The notes: a model not told the origin generated them from the sequence alone. 64,000 bases of DNA from Streptomyces sp. HUAS ZL42 (GCF_040782645.1 NZ_CP160403.1:682001-746000); one strand, 5' to 3'; counted from the first letter of the stretch, positions 52,920 through 62,990 are shown. Made by a program: numbers and translations.

Positions 52920-52950
52920 AAGGGCACCCACGAAGTCCGCGGGCGCCCTT
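52920..52950. terminator. Shared hairpin between thioredoxin and rhodanese genes
   Basis: AAGGGCACCC pairs with GGGCGCCCTT (one mismatch) around 11 bases between two convergent genes, so it can serve both strands. Confidence 0.6.
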
Positions 52951-52961
52951 GAACGCCTGAT

Positions 52962-53549
52962 TCAACGGTTGCGCAGCGAGGCGAGCGCGGCATCGAGATC
53001 GGCACCGCGCGGGCGGTTGTGGGGCAGCTTGCCGAGCACGACCGCCATGCCGCAGGAGTTCGTGAGAGCGGAGAAGACCAGGCCGCCCGCCACACCGCCC
53101 GAGATCAGCAGGAGGGCCGGATGCACGAGCAGGCCCAGGACGAGGCCGAGGAGAACCAGGGCGCCGGCGGTGAAGCGCACCTGGCGTTCCATGCTCCAGC
53201 GGGCCCGCGTGTCGCAGGCCGCCGGGGTGTGCAGGTCGTGCCCCTCAGCGGCCCAGGCACCGGTGCCGCCGACGAGGGTCGCCGTGGTGATGCCCTGCTC
53301 GGCAAGGAGCCTGCAGGCGTTCTCGGAACGGGCGCCTGAGGCGCACACGACGAGAACGTCCCCGCACTCGGCGGCGTGCCGAATCTCCGGCAGGGCCCGC
53401 CGAATGTGGTCCAGGGGGATGTTGAGGGCACCGGGGAGGTGGCCGGAGGCGTACTCGGCGGGCGTGCGCACGTCGATGACCGTCAGCTCGTGCAGCCGGG
53501 TGCGGGCCTGGTCGGCGCCGAGGGTGACAGGGGCGGGGGAGTTGGTCAT
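52962..53549 (-). CDS. Rhodanese fused to DUF2892 membrane domain
   Basis: 195 residues. Residues 1-105 are a rhodanese (IDVRTPAEYASGHLPGALNI, active Cys in VLVVCASGARSENACRLLAE). Residues 115-175 are a DUF2892 two-helix segment (SMERQVRFTAGALVLLGLVL, FSALTNSCGMAVVLGKLP). The fusion anchors a sulfurtransferase at the membrane. Divergent from cstR, with one operator between them at 53599-53614. Confidence 0.88.
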   Translation of the reverse strand: MTNSPAPVTLGADQARTRLHELTVIDVRTPAEYASGHLPGALNIPLDHIRRALPEIRHAAECGDVLVVCASGARSENACRLLAEQGITTATLVGGTGAWAAEGHDLHTPAACDTRARWSMERQVRFTAGALVLLGLVLGLLVHPALLLISGGVAGGLVFSALTNSCGMAVVLGKLPHNRPRGADLDAALASLRNR

Positions 53550-53598
53550 GACAGATGTGATCCTTAATGGTCGACGTCGTCCCGAACCGGGACGTACA

Positions 53599-53614
53599 GT
53601 ACCCCTAGGGGTAT
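53599..53614. promoter_or_regulatory. CstR-type operator between rhodanese and cstR
   Basis: GTACCC-CTAG-GGGTAT, one outer mismatch. It is 16 bp ahead of the cstR start and 50 bp ahead of the rhodanese start, well placed for autoregulation. Confidence 0.75.
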
Positions 53615-53620
53615 TTTTGA

Positions 53621-53917
<297 letters not shown>

Positions 53918-53938
53918 GGACGCTCGGCGCGGCGGCCT

Positions 53939-54685
53939 TCACAGCACCGCGTCGATCAGCATGAAGGCCGCGACCGCAAGCAGCACCAGGGCGAAGACCT
54001 GCTGAAGTGTGCGCCCGGACACCTTCGTGGCAAGCCGCTTGCCGTCCCATGCGCCCAGGATCGCGGCGCCGATGAACGGTCCGACGACCGCCCAGTCCAG
54101 TCCCTCGACCGTACCGGCCCGAGTCGCCAGCGCGGCCAGTGAGTTGACGGTGATGACCAGCAGGCTGGTGCCCACCGCGCTCCGCATCCGCATGCCGAGT
54201 ACCCCCACCAGTGCCGGTACGGCGAGAAAGCCGCCGCCGACACCGAGGACACCGGTGACCGCGCCGAGCCCGGCACCGGCCGCCGCTGCCCGGCCCGGCC
54301 GTACCGTCACGGCACCCTCCGCGGCCGCCCGGGAGCGCAGCATGCGCAGGGCGGCCACTCCAGCGACCACGGCGAAGCCCGCCGTCAGCACGGCCTCCGG
54401 GATGCGGTCGGCGAGCGCGCCGCCGAGCATCGCCGGTCCGATCCCGGCCGCCGCGAACAGCAGCCCCGTACGCCACCGCACGTGCCCGTCGCGGGCATGC
54501 GCGACCAACGCGGTGGCCGAAGTCAGCGTGACGATCACCAGACTCGCGGTCGTCGCCCCGACCGGACTGAAGCCGAGCAGGTAGATCAGCGCGGGAACGG
54601 CCAGGACGCTTCCGCCGCCGCCGAGCGCACCCAGCGCCAGGCCGATCACGGTCCCGGCGGCCAGGGCGAGTATGACCGCGCTCAC
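53939..54685 (-). CDS. TauE/SafE-family sulfite/organosulfonate exporter
   Basis: 248 residues from GTG 54685, which overlaps the rhodanese stop as GTGA. About eight hydrophobic helices in two repeated halves. The family motifs are [20 protein letters not shown] and [20 protein letters not shown]. Such proteins export sulfite or thiosulfate. As the last gene of the MBL-rhodanese operon it should remove the oxidised sulfur product. Confidence 0.88.
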   Translation of the reverse strand: MSAVILALAAGTVIGLALGALGGGGSVLAVPALIYLLGFSPVGATTASLVIVTLTSATALVAHARDGHVRWRTGLLFAAAGIGPAMLGGALADRIPEAVLTAGFAVVAGVAALRMLRSRAAAEGAVTVRPGRAAAAGAGLGAVTGVLGVGGGFLAVPALVGVLGMRMRSAVGTSLLVITVNSLAALATRAGTVEGLDWAVVGPFIGAAILGAWDGKRLATKVSGRTLQQVFALVLLAVAAFMLIDAVL

Positions 54686-55068
54686 GCGACCGTGCCGTTG
54701 CGGCCGCGCGCGTCCACCACCGGCAGACCTGCTCCGGCCCAGTCCCGCATCCCGCCGATCACGTCCACGGCCTGCGAGCCGCGGGCGGCGAGCAGTTCGG
54801 CGGCCTGCCGGGAGCGGTTGCCGGAACGGCAGATCACGACCAGGGGCCGCGCCTGCACGTGAGCGGGCAGCCCTGCCCCGGCGGCCAGCGCGGACAGCGG
54901 CAGGTGCACGGCTCGCGGCGCATGCCCGGCCTGCCACTCGTACGGCTCGCGCACGTCGAGCAGCACCGCGTCAGCGCCACCGTCGGCGTTGCCGTGCCCG
55001 GTGCGCGCGGCCGCCTCCTGCACGCTTACACGGCCCGGTCCGCCCCGGCCGCGTCGAAGGAAGCTCAT
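54682..55068 (-). CDS. Rhodanese-domain sulfurtransferase
   Basis: 128 residues from ATG 55068. After a basic tail (MSFLRRGRGGPGRVS), the rhodanese fold shows VLLDVREPYEWQAGHAPRAV, the active-site loop VVICRSGNRSRQAAELLAAR and VIGGMRDWAGAGLPV. Middle gene of a three-gene operon; coupled to tauE by overlap. Likely moves persulfide sulfur from the oxidase system. Confidence 0.9.
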   Translation of the reverse strand: MSFLRRGRGGPGRVSVQEAAARTGHGNADGGADAVLLDVREPYEWQAGHAPRAVHLPLSALAAGAGLPAHVQARPLVVICRSGNRSRQAAELLAARGSQAVDVIGGMRDWAGAGLPVVDARGRNGTVA

Positions 55069-55139
55069 CTCGGTTTCTCGCTCCTGTTTCCCGTGTCGAT
55101 ACGGAAGATCGCTAAGGCCCTGTGCGGCGTCCGACGCGC

Positions 55140-56501
55140 TCAGGGGGTCCGGATGGCGAGTCCCGCCTTCTCGGCCGCGTCGAAGGAGTCGTCCACCGCG
55201 ACGACGTCCCGGCCCGCGGCGTCCAGCAGGGAGGCGGCGATCGCGGCGCGCATGCCGCCCGCGCAGTGCACCCACACCTCGCCCTCGGGAACCTCGTCGA
55301 GACGGCGGTGCAGCATGTGGATCGGGATATGCACCGACCCATCGACGAACCCGCCCGCTCGCTCCGAGCCACGCCGGACATCCAGGACGACGACGCTCTC
55401 CTTCGGATGCCGATCCGCGAGGTCGGCGAAGGTGGCACGGCGGAAGGAGGCCGGCGCCTCGCCCTGGCGCACCCAGTCGGCCGGTGTGCCGGTGGCCGCC
55501 GCGGCCGGCCGGTCGATGCCCACCCGGACCAACTCGCGCTGGGCGGCGGCGAGCTGCTCGGGCGACTCGGCGAGCAGCGTGACCGGCTTGCCCCAGGGGA
55601 TCAGCCAGGCCAGATACGTGGCGAGCTGCCCTTCGGCCTCGAAGTTGAACGAGCCGGCGACGTGTCCGGCGGCGAAGGCGACCCGGTTGCGCAGGTCCAC
55701 CACCCACTCCCCCGCCGCCAGCCGGGCGGCCATCTCCTCGGCGTCCGCGACGGCGGGCGGGGTCAGATCCACGGGCAGGGGTCCGGCGGAGTTGGCCGGG
55801 CCCATGTGCGCGTAGTAGGCGGGGATGTCGTCCAGGCCGGCCAGCAGGTCGGCGACGAAGGCGTCCACGTCCCGGACGAGCGCCTCGTTGGACACCTTCT
55901 CCTTGCCGATGGTCGTGTCACTGCCTTCCGCCTGGGACGACGAGCAGAAGCTGCCGAAGCCGTGCGTGGGCAGCACCGCCGTCTCCTCGGGCAGCTCGGC
56001 GGCCAGCCGGTGCGCGGAGGCGTGCTGGGCACGGGCCAGGTCCTCGGTCATCCGCGGCTCGACCAGATCGGGGCGGCCGACCGTGCCGATGAGCAGCGAG
56101 CCGCCGGTGAACACCGCGACCGCCGCCCCGTTCTCCTCCAGCACGTAGGAGGTGTGGTGCGGGGTGTGGCCGGGCGTGGCCAGCGCACGCAGGGTCAGCC
56201 CCGCGTCGACGTCGCTGACATCGCCATCGCGCACCGGTACCCGCTCGAACGACACCCGGGCCCCGGCAGGAACCAGGTACGCGGCGCCCGTGATCCGGGC
56301 CAGCTCCAGGCCGCCGGTCACGTAGTCGTTGTGCACGTGCGTCTCGACCACCTGCGAGATCCGCACCTCACGCCGAGCGGCTGCCGCGATCACCCGGTCG
56401 ATGTCGCGCGGCGGATCGACCGCGACCGCCGTCCGCCCACCACCCGCCAGGTAGCTGCGGTTGCCGAGCCCCGGCACATCGATCGTGTCGACGAAGAACA
56501 C
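55140..56501 (-). CDS. MBL-fold protein with two rhodanese domains (persulfide dioxygenase-like)
   Basis: 453 residues from GTG 56501, with GGAGG upstream; a TTG frame start further up overlaps the operator. N-terminal metallo-beta-lactamase fold: ETHVHNDYVTGGLELA, TPGHTPHHTSYVLEE, AVFTGGSLLIGTVGRPDL, LPTHGFGSFCSSSQ. In ETHE1-type persulfide dioxygenases the iron ligands are two His and the Asp of TGD. Here that Asp is Gly (FTGGSL), so the metal site differs. Two rhodanese domains follow: the first lacks the Cys (LLAES), the second has it (VWVHCAGGMRAAI). First gene of the operon under two operators. Confidence 0.85.
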   Translation of the reverse strand: MFFVDTIDVPGLGNRSYLAGGGRTAVAVDPPRDIDRVIAAAARREVRISQVVETHVHNDYVTGGLELARITGAAYLVPAGARVSFERVPVRDGDVSDVDAGLTLRALATPGHTPHHTSYVLEENGAAVAVFTGGSLLIGTVGRPDLVEPRMTEDLARAQHASAHRLAAELPEETAVLPTHGFGSFCSSSQAEGSDTTIGKEKVSNEALVRDVDAFVADLLAGLDDIPAYYAHMGPANSAGPLPVDLTPPAVADAEEMAARLAAGEWVVDLRNRVAFAAGHVAGSFNFEAEGQLATYLAWLIPWGKPVTLLAESPEQLAAAQRELVRVGIDRPAAAATGTPADWVRQGEAPASFRRATFADLADRHPKESVVVLDVRRGSERAGGFVDGSVHIPIHMLHRRLDEVPEGEVWVHCAGGMRAAIAASLLDAAGRDVVAVDDSFDAAEKAGLAIRTP

Positions 56502-56525
56502 GAGGTACTCCTCCCTTTCAGTCAA

Positions 56526-56541
56526 TTACCCCAGGGGGTAT
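56526..56541. promoter_or_regulatory. CstR-type operator, proximal, upstream of MBL-rhodanese
   Basis: TTACCC-CAGG-GGGTAT, one outer mismatch, 25 bp before the GTG start. Confidence 0.7.
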
Positions 56542-56559
56542 ACATCGACGATAACACGA

Positions 56560-56575
56560 ATACCCAGGGGGGTAT
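56560..56575. promoter_or_regulatory. CstR-type operator, distal, upstream of MBL-rhodanese
   Basis: ATACCC-AGGG-GGGTAT, perfect arms, 34 bp from the proximal site. Also about 100 bp upstream of the DUF302 remnant on the other strand. Confidence 0.75.
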
Positions 56576-56674
56576 TTTCGGGGGCGGGGAGAGCCCCGCG
56601 AGAACGAGTACCTCGCACACGCCCGGACACCCGTCCCGCGCCCCGCGATACGACCAGAAGGGCAGGTCACCGCC

Positions 56675-57202
56675 ATGCGCCACGACCGCACCGTGCACCT
56701 CGACACCGACTTCGCCACCACCGTGGACCGAGTCCGCGACGCCCTCGCCGCCCAGGGCTTCGGCATCCTCACCGAGATCGACATCAGCGCCACGCTCAAG
56801 GCCAAGCTCGACCACGACATGGAGGACTAGGTCATCCTCGGCGCCTGCAACCCGCCGCTGTCGCGCCGCGCGCTGGACACCGACCGCTCCATCGGCCTAC
56901 TGCTGCCCTGCAATGCGGTAGTCCGCGCCGACGGCGATGACACCGCCGTACAGGCCCTGGGCCCGCACACGATGGTGGCCCTCACCGAACTGGACGCCCT
57001 GCGCCCTGTCGCCGAGGAGGCCACGCGCCGCCTCGACGCCGACCTCACCTCGCTCACCGCGAGTGATGAATTCGCCGCTGAGATCAGAAGCTCGCAGGAT
57101 CGCAGATTCCTGGAGGGGCACGAGCGAGAACTCGCGCGTCGGTCTGCCGATTTGGAAGCCCTGACACGCAGGTTCTGCATGTTCGTGGTTGGTCAGCTCT
57201 GA
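56675..57202 (+). pseudogene. DUF302 protein gene with in-frame TAG
   Basis: From ATG 56675 the frame reads MRHDRTVHLDTDFATTVDRV, RDALAAQGFGILTEIDISAT and LKAKLDHDMED. TAG at 56828-56830 then sits exactly where homologues have Tyr (DYVILGACNP). Reading continues in frame with VILGACNPPLSRRALDTDRS, IGLLLPCNAVV and VALTELDALRPVAEEATRRL. The rest of the DUF302 fold is intact, so this is one nonsense change. The tail after ~57060 (EFAAEIRSSQDRRFLEGHER) is not DUF302 and looks appended. Its place opposite the MBL-rhodanese gene suggests a regulon member. Confidence 0.75.
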
Positions 57203-57281
57203 CAGCCGCAGTGCCGCCGTGGAACGTCACGTAATTCTCCACCAGCGGCGCCGGCTTCCCCGCTCGCACGCGGAAGCCGTC

Positions 57282-58160
57282 TTACCTCCGGCTGGCGACC
57301 GAGCCGGGAGAGGTGAGGAATGCGGTTGTCCCGCGGCTGGGCCATGCGATGCCGTCAACGGCGAGAAACGGCTCGCCGGCCACGGTCGCGGGGGTCGCCC
57401 CGGTGAACGCCACGACGTCCCGATGCAGGTGGGACTGGTCGGCGTAGCCGGTGTCGGCCGCGACTTGGGCCGCGACTTCGCCCGCGACCAGGCGGTGGGC
57501 GGCATGGTCGAAGCGGACCAGCTTCACGGCGCGCTTGGGCGGCAGGCCGAGCTGCGACCGGAACCGGGACCACAGCCGCTTACGGCTCCACCCGATCTCG
57601 GCCGCGAGTCCGTCGACCCGGGCCAGGCCACGGCTGACGACGATCCGGTGCCAGGCCCAGGCCACCTCCGGGTCCACCGGTGGCCCCGCCTCATGCCGGC
57701 GGGCGAGCAGCGCGTCCGTCAACGCGAAGCGATCCTGCCACGACGAGGCATCGCCGAGTTGCTCGCGGATCCGTGACGCCTCCCGGCCCCACAGGTCGCC
57801 CAGCGGCACCACGGTACCGTCGAGGTCGGCGGGGGAGGCGCCCAGAACCGCGCGTGCGATCACCGGAGACAGGCGCACCTGCACGCACTCGACGTTCTCT
57901 CCCCGCGCCAGGACCGCGCCTCCGGACCCGAGCCCAGGCCCGGCGACCATGCTTCCCCGCTGCTGCCGCCCCGTGGCACAGTCCAGGACGGGCGAACCCG
58001 CGCCGAACTCCAGGAGCAGCGTCACGGCAGGGTGCGGGACTATCCGGAGCGTTTCCAGGTCAGGGACATGGAACCCGGCCATGGTGACACCGGTCACCCG
58101 GCTGGGCCGCTGCGGGCACTCGACGCCCCACGTAGCCGCACCGCGCACAAAGGTTCGCAT
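57282..58160 (-). CDS. AraC-family regulator
   Basis: 292 residues. The N-terminal ~165 residues are a divergent sensory domain. The C-terminal AraC helix-turn-helix pair covers about 175-270 (VDGLAAEIGWSRKRLWSRFR, LPPKRAVKLVRFDHAAHRLV, AAQVAADTGYADQSHLHRDV). The second helix-turn-helix has the ADQSHL pattern. It is divergent from a hydrolase/monooxygenase pair and is its likely regulator. The gene is complete. Confidence 0.87.
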   Translation of the reverse strand: MRTFVRGAATWGVECPQRPSRVTGVTMAGFHVPDLETLRIVPHPAVTLLLEFGAGSPVLDCATGRQQRGSMVAGPGLGSGGAVLARGENVECVQVRLSPVIARAVLGASPADLDGTVVPLGDLWGREASRIREQLGDASSWQDRFALTDALLARRHEAGPPVDPEVAWAWHRIVVSRGLARVDGLAAEIGWSRKRLWSRFRSQLGLPPKRAVKLVRFDHAAHRLVAGEVAAQVAADTGYADQSHLHRDVVAFTGATPATVAGEPFLAVDGIAWPSRGTTAFLTSPGSVASRR

Positions 58161-58236
58161 CGTCCCATGCTAGGTGAGCCGGCTGAGGGGAACATTCGTC
58201 CAATCCACCGGCGCGTCTGGCGGAGACAGTGGGCTC

Positions 58237-59094
58237 ATGACTGTTTCTGACGGCAGACCGCACGTGAACGGGGGCGCCGAGGCCACCGAGAGTTCAACCC
58301 TGTCGCTGGACGACGGCGACATCTACGTGTGCCAGGACGGCCCCCGCGACGCCCCCGCAATCCTGCTCATCCACGGGTCCGCATCCTCGACCCGCTCGTG
58401 GGACCCGCTGGTTCCGCTGCTGACCGGATCTCACCGCGTCATCCGGATCGACCTGCTCGGGCACGGCCGGTCGGCCAAACCGGCCGACCGCAGCTACGCG
58501 ATCCCAGACCAGGCACGTCGGGCCGGAGTGGTACTGGACCGGCTTGGCGTCGAGCACGCCGTGGTCGTCGGTCATTCCAGCGGCGGCGTCGTCGCCTCCG
58601 CCCTCGCCGAACAGCGACCCGACCTGGTGACCGCAGTTGCGCTCATCAACACCGGACCCAGCCTGGACGCCTTCATCGCAACGGAGTCCGTTGCAATCGG
58701 CCTCTCGCAGTGGCCGCCGACCGACGAGCAGCTGAGGCGGTTCGCGAGCACGGGTTTCAGCCGCGCGGGTTACGAGATCCCAGAAGAGCTCCTGGACGAC
58801 GTGCGCGATATGACCCACCACTCGCTCACCACGTCGATGCGGGCCACCCGCTCCTACCTGGAGCAGCGGGCGCTGCCGGATCGGCTGACGGTCCTGGGCA
58901 AGCCACTACTGGTGATCTTCGGCGAGGACGACCGCAGATGGCGATCCTCATCCGCCTCCGATTACCGCGCCGTTCCGCGCGCAAGGGTCGAGTTGCTGCC
59001 CGGTCTCGGGCACTCGCCCCTGCTCGAGGATCCGCCGCGGACCGCCACCTACCTGCTCGCCTTCACCGCGATCCACGCCGGGTGGACTGAATGA
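58237..59094 (+). CDS. Alpha/beta hydrolase
   Basis: 285 residues from ATG 58237. The fold shows ILLIHGSASSTRSWDPLVPL (oxyanion HG), nucleophile Ser in VVVGHSSGGVVASALAEQRP, acid Asp in LLVIFGEDDRRW and catalytic His in LLPGLGHSPLLEDP. Typical length for esterases/haloalkane-type hydrolases. It ends where the monooxygenase frame begins (ATGA overlap), so they are co-translated. Substrate unknown. Confidence 0.88.
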   Translation: MTVSDGRPHVNGGAEATESSTLSLDDGDIYVCQDGPRDAPAILLIHGSASSTRSWDPLVPLLTGSHRVIRIDLLGHGRSAKPADRSYAIPDQARRAGVVLDRLGVEHAVVVGHSSGGVVASALAEQRPDLVTAVALINTGPSLDAFIATESVAIGLSQWPPTDEQLRRFASTGFSRAGYEIPEELLDDVRDMTHHSLTTSMRATRSYLEQRALPDRLTVLGKPLLVIFGEDDRRWRSSSASDYRAVPRARVELLPGLGHSPLLEDPPRTATYLLAFTAIHAGWTE

Positions 59095-59108
59095 AAAGAA
59101 GGGGTGCC

Positions 59109-60374
59109 ATGCGGATTCTCGTCTCCGGCGCCAGCGTCGCCGGTCCGGTGCTGGCCTACTGGCTCACCAGACACGGCTTCTCCGTCACCGTCGTCGAGCG
59201 CGCGTCGGCGCTGCGCAAGACCGGCGGCCACGCGGTCGACCTGTTCCGGCCCGCGATGAACATCTCGGAGAAGATGGGCGTGCTCCCGCGCATCGAGGAT
59301 CGGGCCACCGGCACGAACCGGATGACCATCTACCGGGAGGGCTCACGGCGTCCCGTCCGGGCGGACCTCTCCAAGATCTACGGCGCCACCTCCGACCGGC
59401 ACGTCGAGATCATGCGCGACGACCTGAGCGAGATCTACTACGACGCCGCACGCGACGACGTCGAGTACGTCTTCGGCGACTCGATCACCGCGATCTCGCC
59501 CGACGGCGAGGTGCGGTTCGAAAACGCCGCGCCGCGCCGCTTCGACCTCGTCGTCGGCGCGGACGGGCTGCACTCCAACGTGCGCCGCCTCGTCTTCGAT
59601 GAGGAGTCCCGCTTCAACGCCTTCGTAGGGGCCTACCTCGGGGTGCTGACCCTGCCGAACGTCTCCGACCTCGACGGCGAGCTCCTCATCCACGTCGGTG
59701 TCGGCCGCACTGCCGGCATGTACGGCGCGCGGCACCTCGGTGACGCGCGGGCGTTGTTCCTGTTCCGGAGCGAGCGCGAACTCGACTACCACCACCACGA
59801 CGTGCCCCGGCAGAAGGAGCTGCTGCGCGGTGCGTTCGCCGGCATGCACCCTGACGTGGACCGCTGGCTGGACGAACTCGACCGCACCCCGGCGTTCTAC
59901 TTCGACTCGATCACCCAGCTCCGCATGGACACCTGGTCGCAGGGAAAAGTGACACTCGTCGGCGACGCGGGCTACTGCCCCGGTCCAGCCGTCGGTGGCA
60001 GCACCACCCTGGCCGTCGTCGGCGCGTACGTCCTCGCCGGAGAGCTGACACGGGCGGGCGGCGACCACGAGCGTGCCTTCCCCGCCTACGAGCGCGTGAT
60101 GGCGGAGCACGTGCACGGCAGCCGCGCGGTCGCGCTGAGTGCGGCGAAGACCCTGATCCCCACATCCCACCTCGGCGTGTGGGGACTTGCCCAGGGCGCT
60201 CGCCTGATCTCCGCCCTGCCCACGGGCCCCAGCCGCGCCCTCGTTCGCCTCACGACCAAGAGCGCACGCCTCTACAACTCCGTGACCGTCGACGACTACC
60301 CGCCGTCGCCCGCCGCATCAGCAGGCCGGGGCAGCCTCCCGGGTGACCCCGGAGGCGGTCTCGGGGCGGAGTGA
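59109..60374 (+). CDS. FAD-dependent monooxygenase (PHBH-type fold)
   Basis: 421 residues from ATG 59109, with AAGGGG upstream (ATG 59091 overlaps the hydrolase stop and is the alternative). FAD motif ILVSGASVAGPVLAYWLTRH, DG motif VVGADGLHSNVRRLVF near residue 157, and second FAD motif VTLVGDAGYCPGPAVGGSTT near residue 285. These are class A flavoprotein hydroxylases. The GDAGYCPGPAVGG variant is common in actinomycetes. Paired with the hydrolase and probably under the AraC regulator. Its substrate may be an aromatic or polyketide-like compound. The spacer 60375-60600 has no gene. Confidence 0.87.
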   Translation: MRILVSGASVAGPVLAYWLTRHGFSVTVVERASALRKTGGHAVDLFRPAMNISEKMGVLPRIEDRATGTNRMTIYREGSRRPVRADLSKIYGATSDRHVEIMRDDLSEIYYDAARDDVEYVFGDSITAISPDGEVRFENAAPRRFDLVVGADGLHSNVRRLVFDEESRFNAFVGAYLGVLTLPNVSDLDGELLIHVGVGRTAGMYGARHLGDARALFLFRSERELDYHHHDVPRQKELLRGAFAGMHPDVDRWLDELDRTPAFYFDSITQLRMDTWSQGKVTLVGDAGYCPGPAVGGSTTLAVVGAYVLAGELTRAGGDHERAFPAYERVMAEHVHGSRAVALSAAKTLIPTSHLGVWGLAQGARLISALPTGPSRALVRLTTKSARLYNSVTVDDYPPSPAASAGRGSLPGDPGGGLGAE

Positions 60375-60600
60375 GGAGTGCTCGCCGCCCTTTTTGTCGG
60401 CCATCGACCCCTCGCAGCCCTCGCCTCGGCCAACGTCACCGCGGCAGATTGGCTGTGCGCTCGGGCTGGGCGGCTGCGATGTAGCACATGGCCGTCTGCG
60501 CGGTGATGCCGAACAGCCGCATCAGGTGCAGCGGATCGGTACTTTGCGTCGGATGGGGCGACCAGTGGTGCCCGTCCGTCCCTGCTCAGACCTCGTTCGA

Positions 60601-61896
60601 TCAGGCCGTGGCGGGCTCAGGTTCGGCCGTGGCAGGTGTCAGCCGGCCGCCACGATGCAGCCCGTGAAGAGAGCCGGCACAGACCAGGCCGAGGACGAGC
60701 AGGGCGAGCCAGGGCAGTGCCGACACACCGGCCGCCCTGGCGGCGTCGAGGGCCGCTCCGGTGAGGAGGTTGCCCAGGGTGATGCCGATGCCGCAGATGG
60801 TGTTGTAGAGCCCGTAGTGGGTGGCGACCAGGCGGTCGCCGGAGAGCTGGACGATCGTGTCCATCTCGAACGGGTACGCGATCATCGTGCCCAGCGCCAG
60901 GAGCAGGGCCGCCAGAGTGGGCGGCACGGCGGCAATGAGCAGGCGCCCGATCCCCTCGGCCGGCACGGGTAGCGCCGTCGCCGCGAGCAGCGGTGCGAAC
61001 GCCAGGCCCATGCTCAAAAGCCCCCAGGTCAGGGCCTGTCCGGGCGCCAGGCGCTCCTTGCACCAGGCGGTCACCCGGGTCTGGCCGAAGATCGTGGCGA
61101 GACCGGAGGCGGCGAACAGCAGCCCGACCGCCGCCGTCCCGAACTCCCCCGCGCCGCCCAGTCGTCGTACCTCCAGCGGCAGCGCCAGATACACCTGGAA
61201 GGACAGCACGTACGAGCCGATCATGGCCGTGGCAAAGAGCAGGAACGCACGGTTGCGCAGCACACCCCGCCACTGCGCCAGCAGGCCCTCCGGGCCACCG
61301 TCGGCGCCCGTCCCCCGATCCGCGCGGCGGGCCGGGAGCGAGCGGGTCTGTACGACGCTCAGCAGTGCGAAGACCGCCGCCGAGACGAGGCACGTGATGC
61401 GGAAGTCGAGGCCGGTCAGCAGCATCCCCACCAGCGGGCCGAGCAGGATCCCGGCCTGGTAGAAGACGTTGAACAAGGCGAAGGCCTCGACCCTGCGCTC
61501 GCCCGCGTCGGCCGCGAGGTACGCCCGTACGGCGGGGTTGAACAACGCGCCCGCGAAGCCGGTCGCCGCCGACGCGGCGATCAGGGCCGGAACCGAGTCC
61601 ACGAGGCCCAGGGTGGCGAAGCCGACGGTGCGCAGGACGCATCCGGCCACGATCAGCGGCTTGTAGCCGAGCCGGTCGGCCATTGTGCCGCCGATCAGGA
61701 ACATGCCCTGCTGGCTGAAGTTGCGCACGCCCAGGACGAGTCCGACCAGCCAGCCGGCCAGGTCGAGCGTTCCGGACAGATGCTGGGCCAGGTAGGGCAT
61801 CAGCATGTAGAAGCCGAGGTTGATGGTGAACTGGTTCGCCAGGAGCAGTTGGACGCTGCGCTCGTAGGACCGGATCTGCGTGAGCGTCGACTTCAC
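60601..61896 (-). CDS. MFS transporter
   Basis: 431 residues from GTG 61896, overlapping the CysK-like stop. About twelve helices, with the MFS loop motif [20 protein letters not shown] between helices 2 and 3 and an equivalent after helix 8. Drug:H+ antiporter type. Co-translation with a PLP enzyme that could make an amino-acid product suggests export of that product, which is inference. Confidence 0.87.
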   Translation of the reverse strand: MKSTLTQIRSYERSVQLLLANQFTINLGFYMLMPYLAQHLSGTLDLAGWLVGLVLGVRNFSQQGMFLIGGTMADRLGYKPLIVAGCVLRTVGFATLGLVDSVPALIAASAATGFAGALFNPAVRAYLAADAGERRVEAFALFNVFYQAGILLGPLVGMLLTGLDFRITCLVSAAVFALLSVVQTRSLPARRADRGTGADGGPEGLLAQWRGVLRNRAFLLFATAMIGSYVLSFQVYLALPLEVRRLGGAGEFGTAAVGLLFAASGLATIFGQTRVTAWCKERLAPGQALTWGLLSMGLAFAPLLAATALPVPAEGIGRLLIAAVPPTLAALLLALGTMIAYPFEMDTIVQLSGDRLVATHYGLYNTICGIGITLGNLLTGAALDAARAAGVSALPWLALLVLGLVCAGSLHGLHRGGRLTPATAEPEPATA

Positions 61897-62990
61897 CGCG
61901 TCTCACCCGCCTCGGCGACCGGAGCGAGCGGATCGCTGACGGTGGAGCAGCGCGTCCAGCGGACGACCTCCTTCTCGTCGGGGCGGCCGACCACGTCGGG
62001 TTCGGCGGTGGGTGTCACGTCCAGCAGGCCGTGTTCGGCGCAGTACCCGTCGTCGTACACGGTCTCCAGGTAGCGCTGTGGTCCGTCGGGGAAGACCGCC
62101 ACGATGCGGGTGCTCGCAGGACTCGTACGGGCGAGCCAGCCGGCCACGAGCGCGACCGCGCCGACGCTCCAGCCGCCGGTGGCGTAGTGGGAGGCGGCCA
62201 ACTGCCTGCAGGCCCAGACCGATTCGCCCGGTGCCACCCAGTGCACCTCGCTGAAGTGGTCGTAGGCGACGTTGCGCGGGTGGATGCTGGAGCCGAGTCC
62301 GCGCATGAGGCGGGGCCGGGCGGGCTGGCCGAAGATGGTCGAGCCGACGGTGTCCACACCCACCAGCCGCATCCCGGGATAGAGCTGACGCAGCACTCGG
62401 GAGATGCCCGCCGAGTGGCCTCCCGTTCCGACACTGCAGACGAGTACGTCGATGTGGCCCAGCTGGGAGGCGAGTTCGAGGGCGAGCGGGGTGTAGGCGG
62501 CGACGTTGTCGGGGTTGCTGTACTGGTCGGGACACCAGGCACCGGGCTGCCGGGCCAGTAGCTCGGCGACACGGTCGCGGCGGGCCTGCTGCCAGCCGCC
62601 GGTCGGGTGGGGCTCGGGCACCATGTCGACGGTGGCGCCGTAGGCGGCGAGCAACCGGTTCATCGAGGGTTCGAGGCCCGGGTCGGTGACCAACGTGACG
62701 GGGTGGCCGTAGACCATCCCCGCCAGGGCGAGACCAAGCCCGAGGGTGCCGCTGGTCGACTCGACGAGCGGGCACCCCGGCTGCAACTCGCCCCGGGTGC
62801 GGGCCCGTTCGACCATGTGCAGGGCCGGGCGGTCCTTGATACCACCGGGGTTGAAGCCCTCCAGCTTGACCCAGAAGCCGCGGTCGGGCGGGGTGAAGGG
62901 CTGGGAGACGTGCAGGACAGGGGTGTTGCCGACAAGCCCCTGGAGGGAGGAGCCGGCGGGTGTGGAGTCACTCGTGGTCAGGGAGTGCAT
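61893..62990 (-). CDS. CysK-like PLP-dependent enzyme (cysteine synthase / SbnA-type family)
   Basis: 365 residues from ATG 62990; a longer frame upstream has no support. PLP lysine in [20 protein letters not shown] near residue 47, phosphate loop [12 protein letters not shown] near 205, and substrate loop [20 protein letters not shown]. The family makes C-S or C-N bonds at an O-activated serine. The sequence ESTSGTLG and the C-terminal extension differ from housekeeping CysK, closer to specialised members used for 2,3-diaminopropionate or similar products. Two-gene operon with the MFS gene. Confidence 0.85.
   Translation of the reverse strand: MHSLTTSDSTPAGSSLQGLVGNTPVLHVSQPFTPPDRGFWVKLEGFNPGGIKDRPALHMVERARTRGELQPGCPLVESTSGTLGLGLALAGMVYGHPVTLVTDPGLEPSMNRLLAAYGATVDMVPEPHPTGGWQQARRDRVAELLARQPGAWCPDQYSNPDNVAAYTPLALELASQLGHIDVLVCSVGTGGHSAGISRVLRQLYPGMRLVGVDTVGSTIFGQPARPRLMRGLGSSIHPRNVAYDHFSEVHWVAPGESVWACRQLAASHYATGGWSVGAVALVAGWLARTSPASTRIVAVFPDGPQRYLETVYDDGYCAEHGLLDVTPTAEPDVVGRPDEKEVVRWTRCSTVSDPLAPVAEAGETR

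Noticed and set aside
55122..56921. A 599-codon plus-strand frame over the MBL-rhodanese gene
   Set aside because: Antisense shadow crossing the operators and the DUF302 gene.
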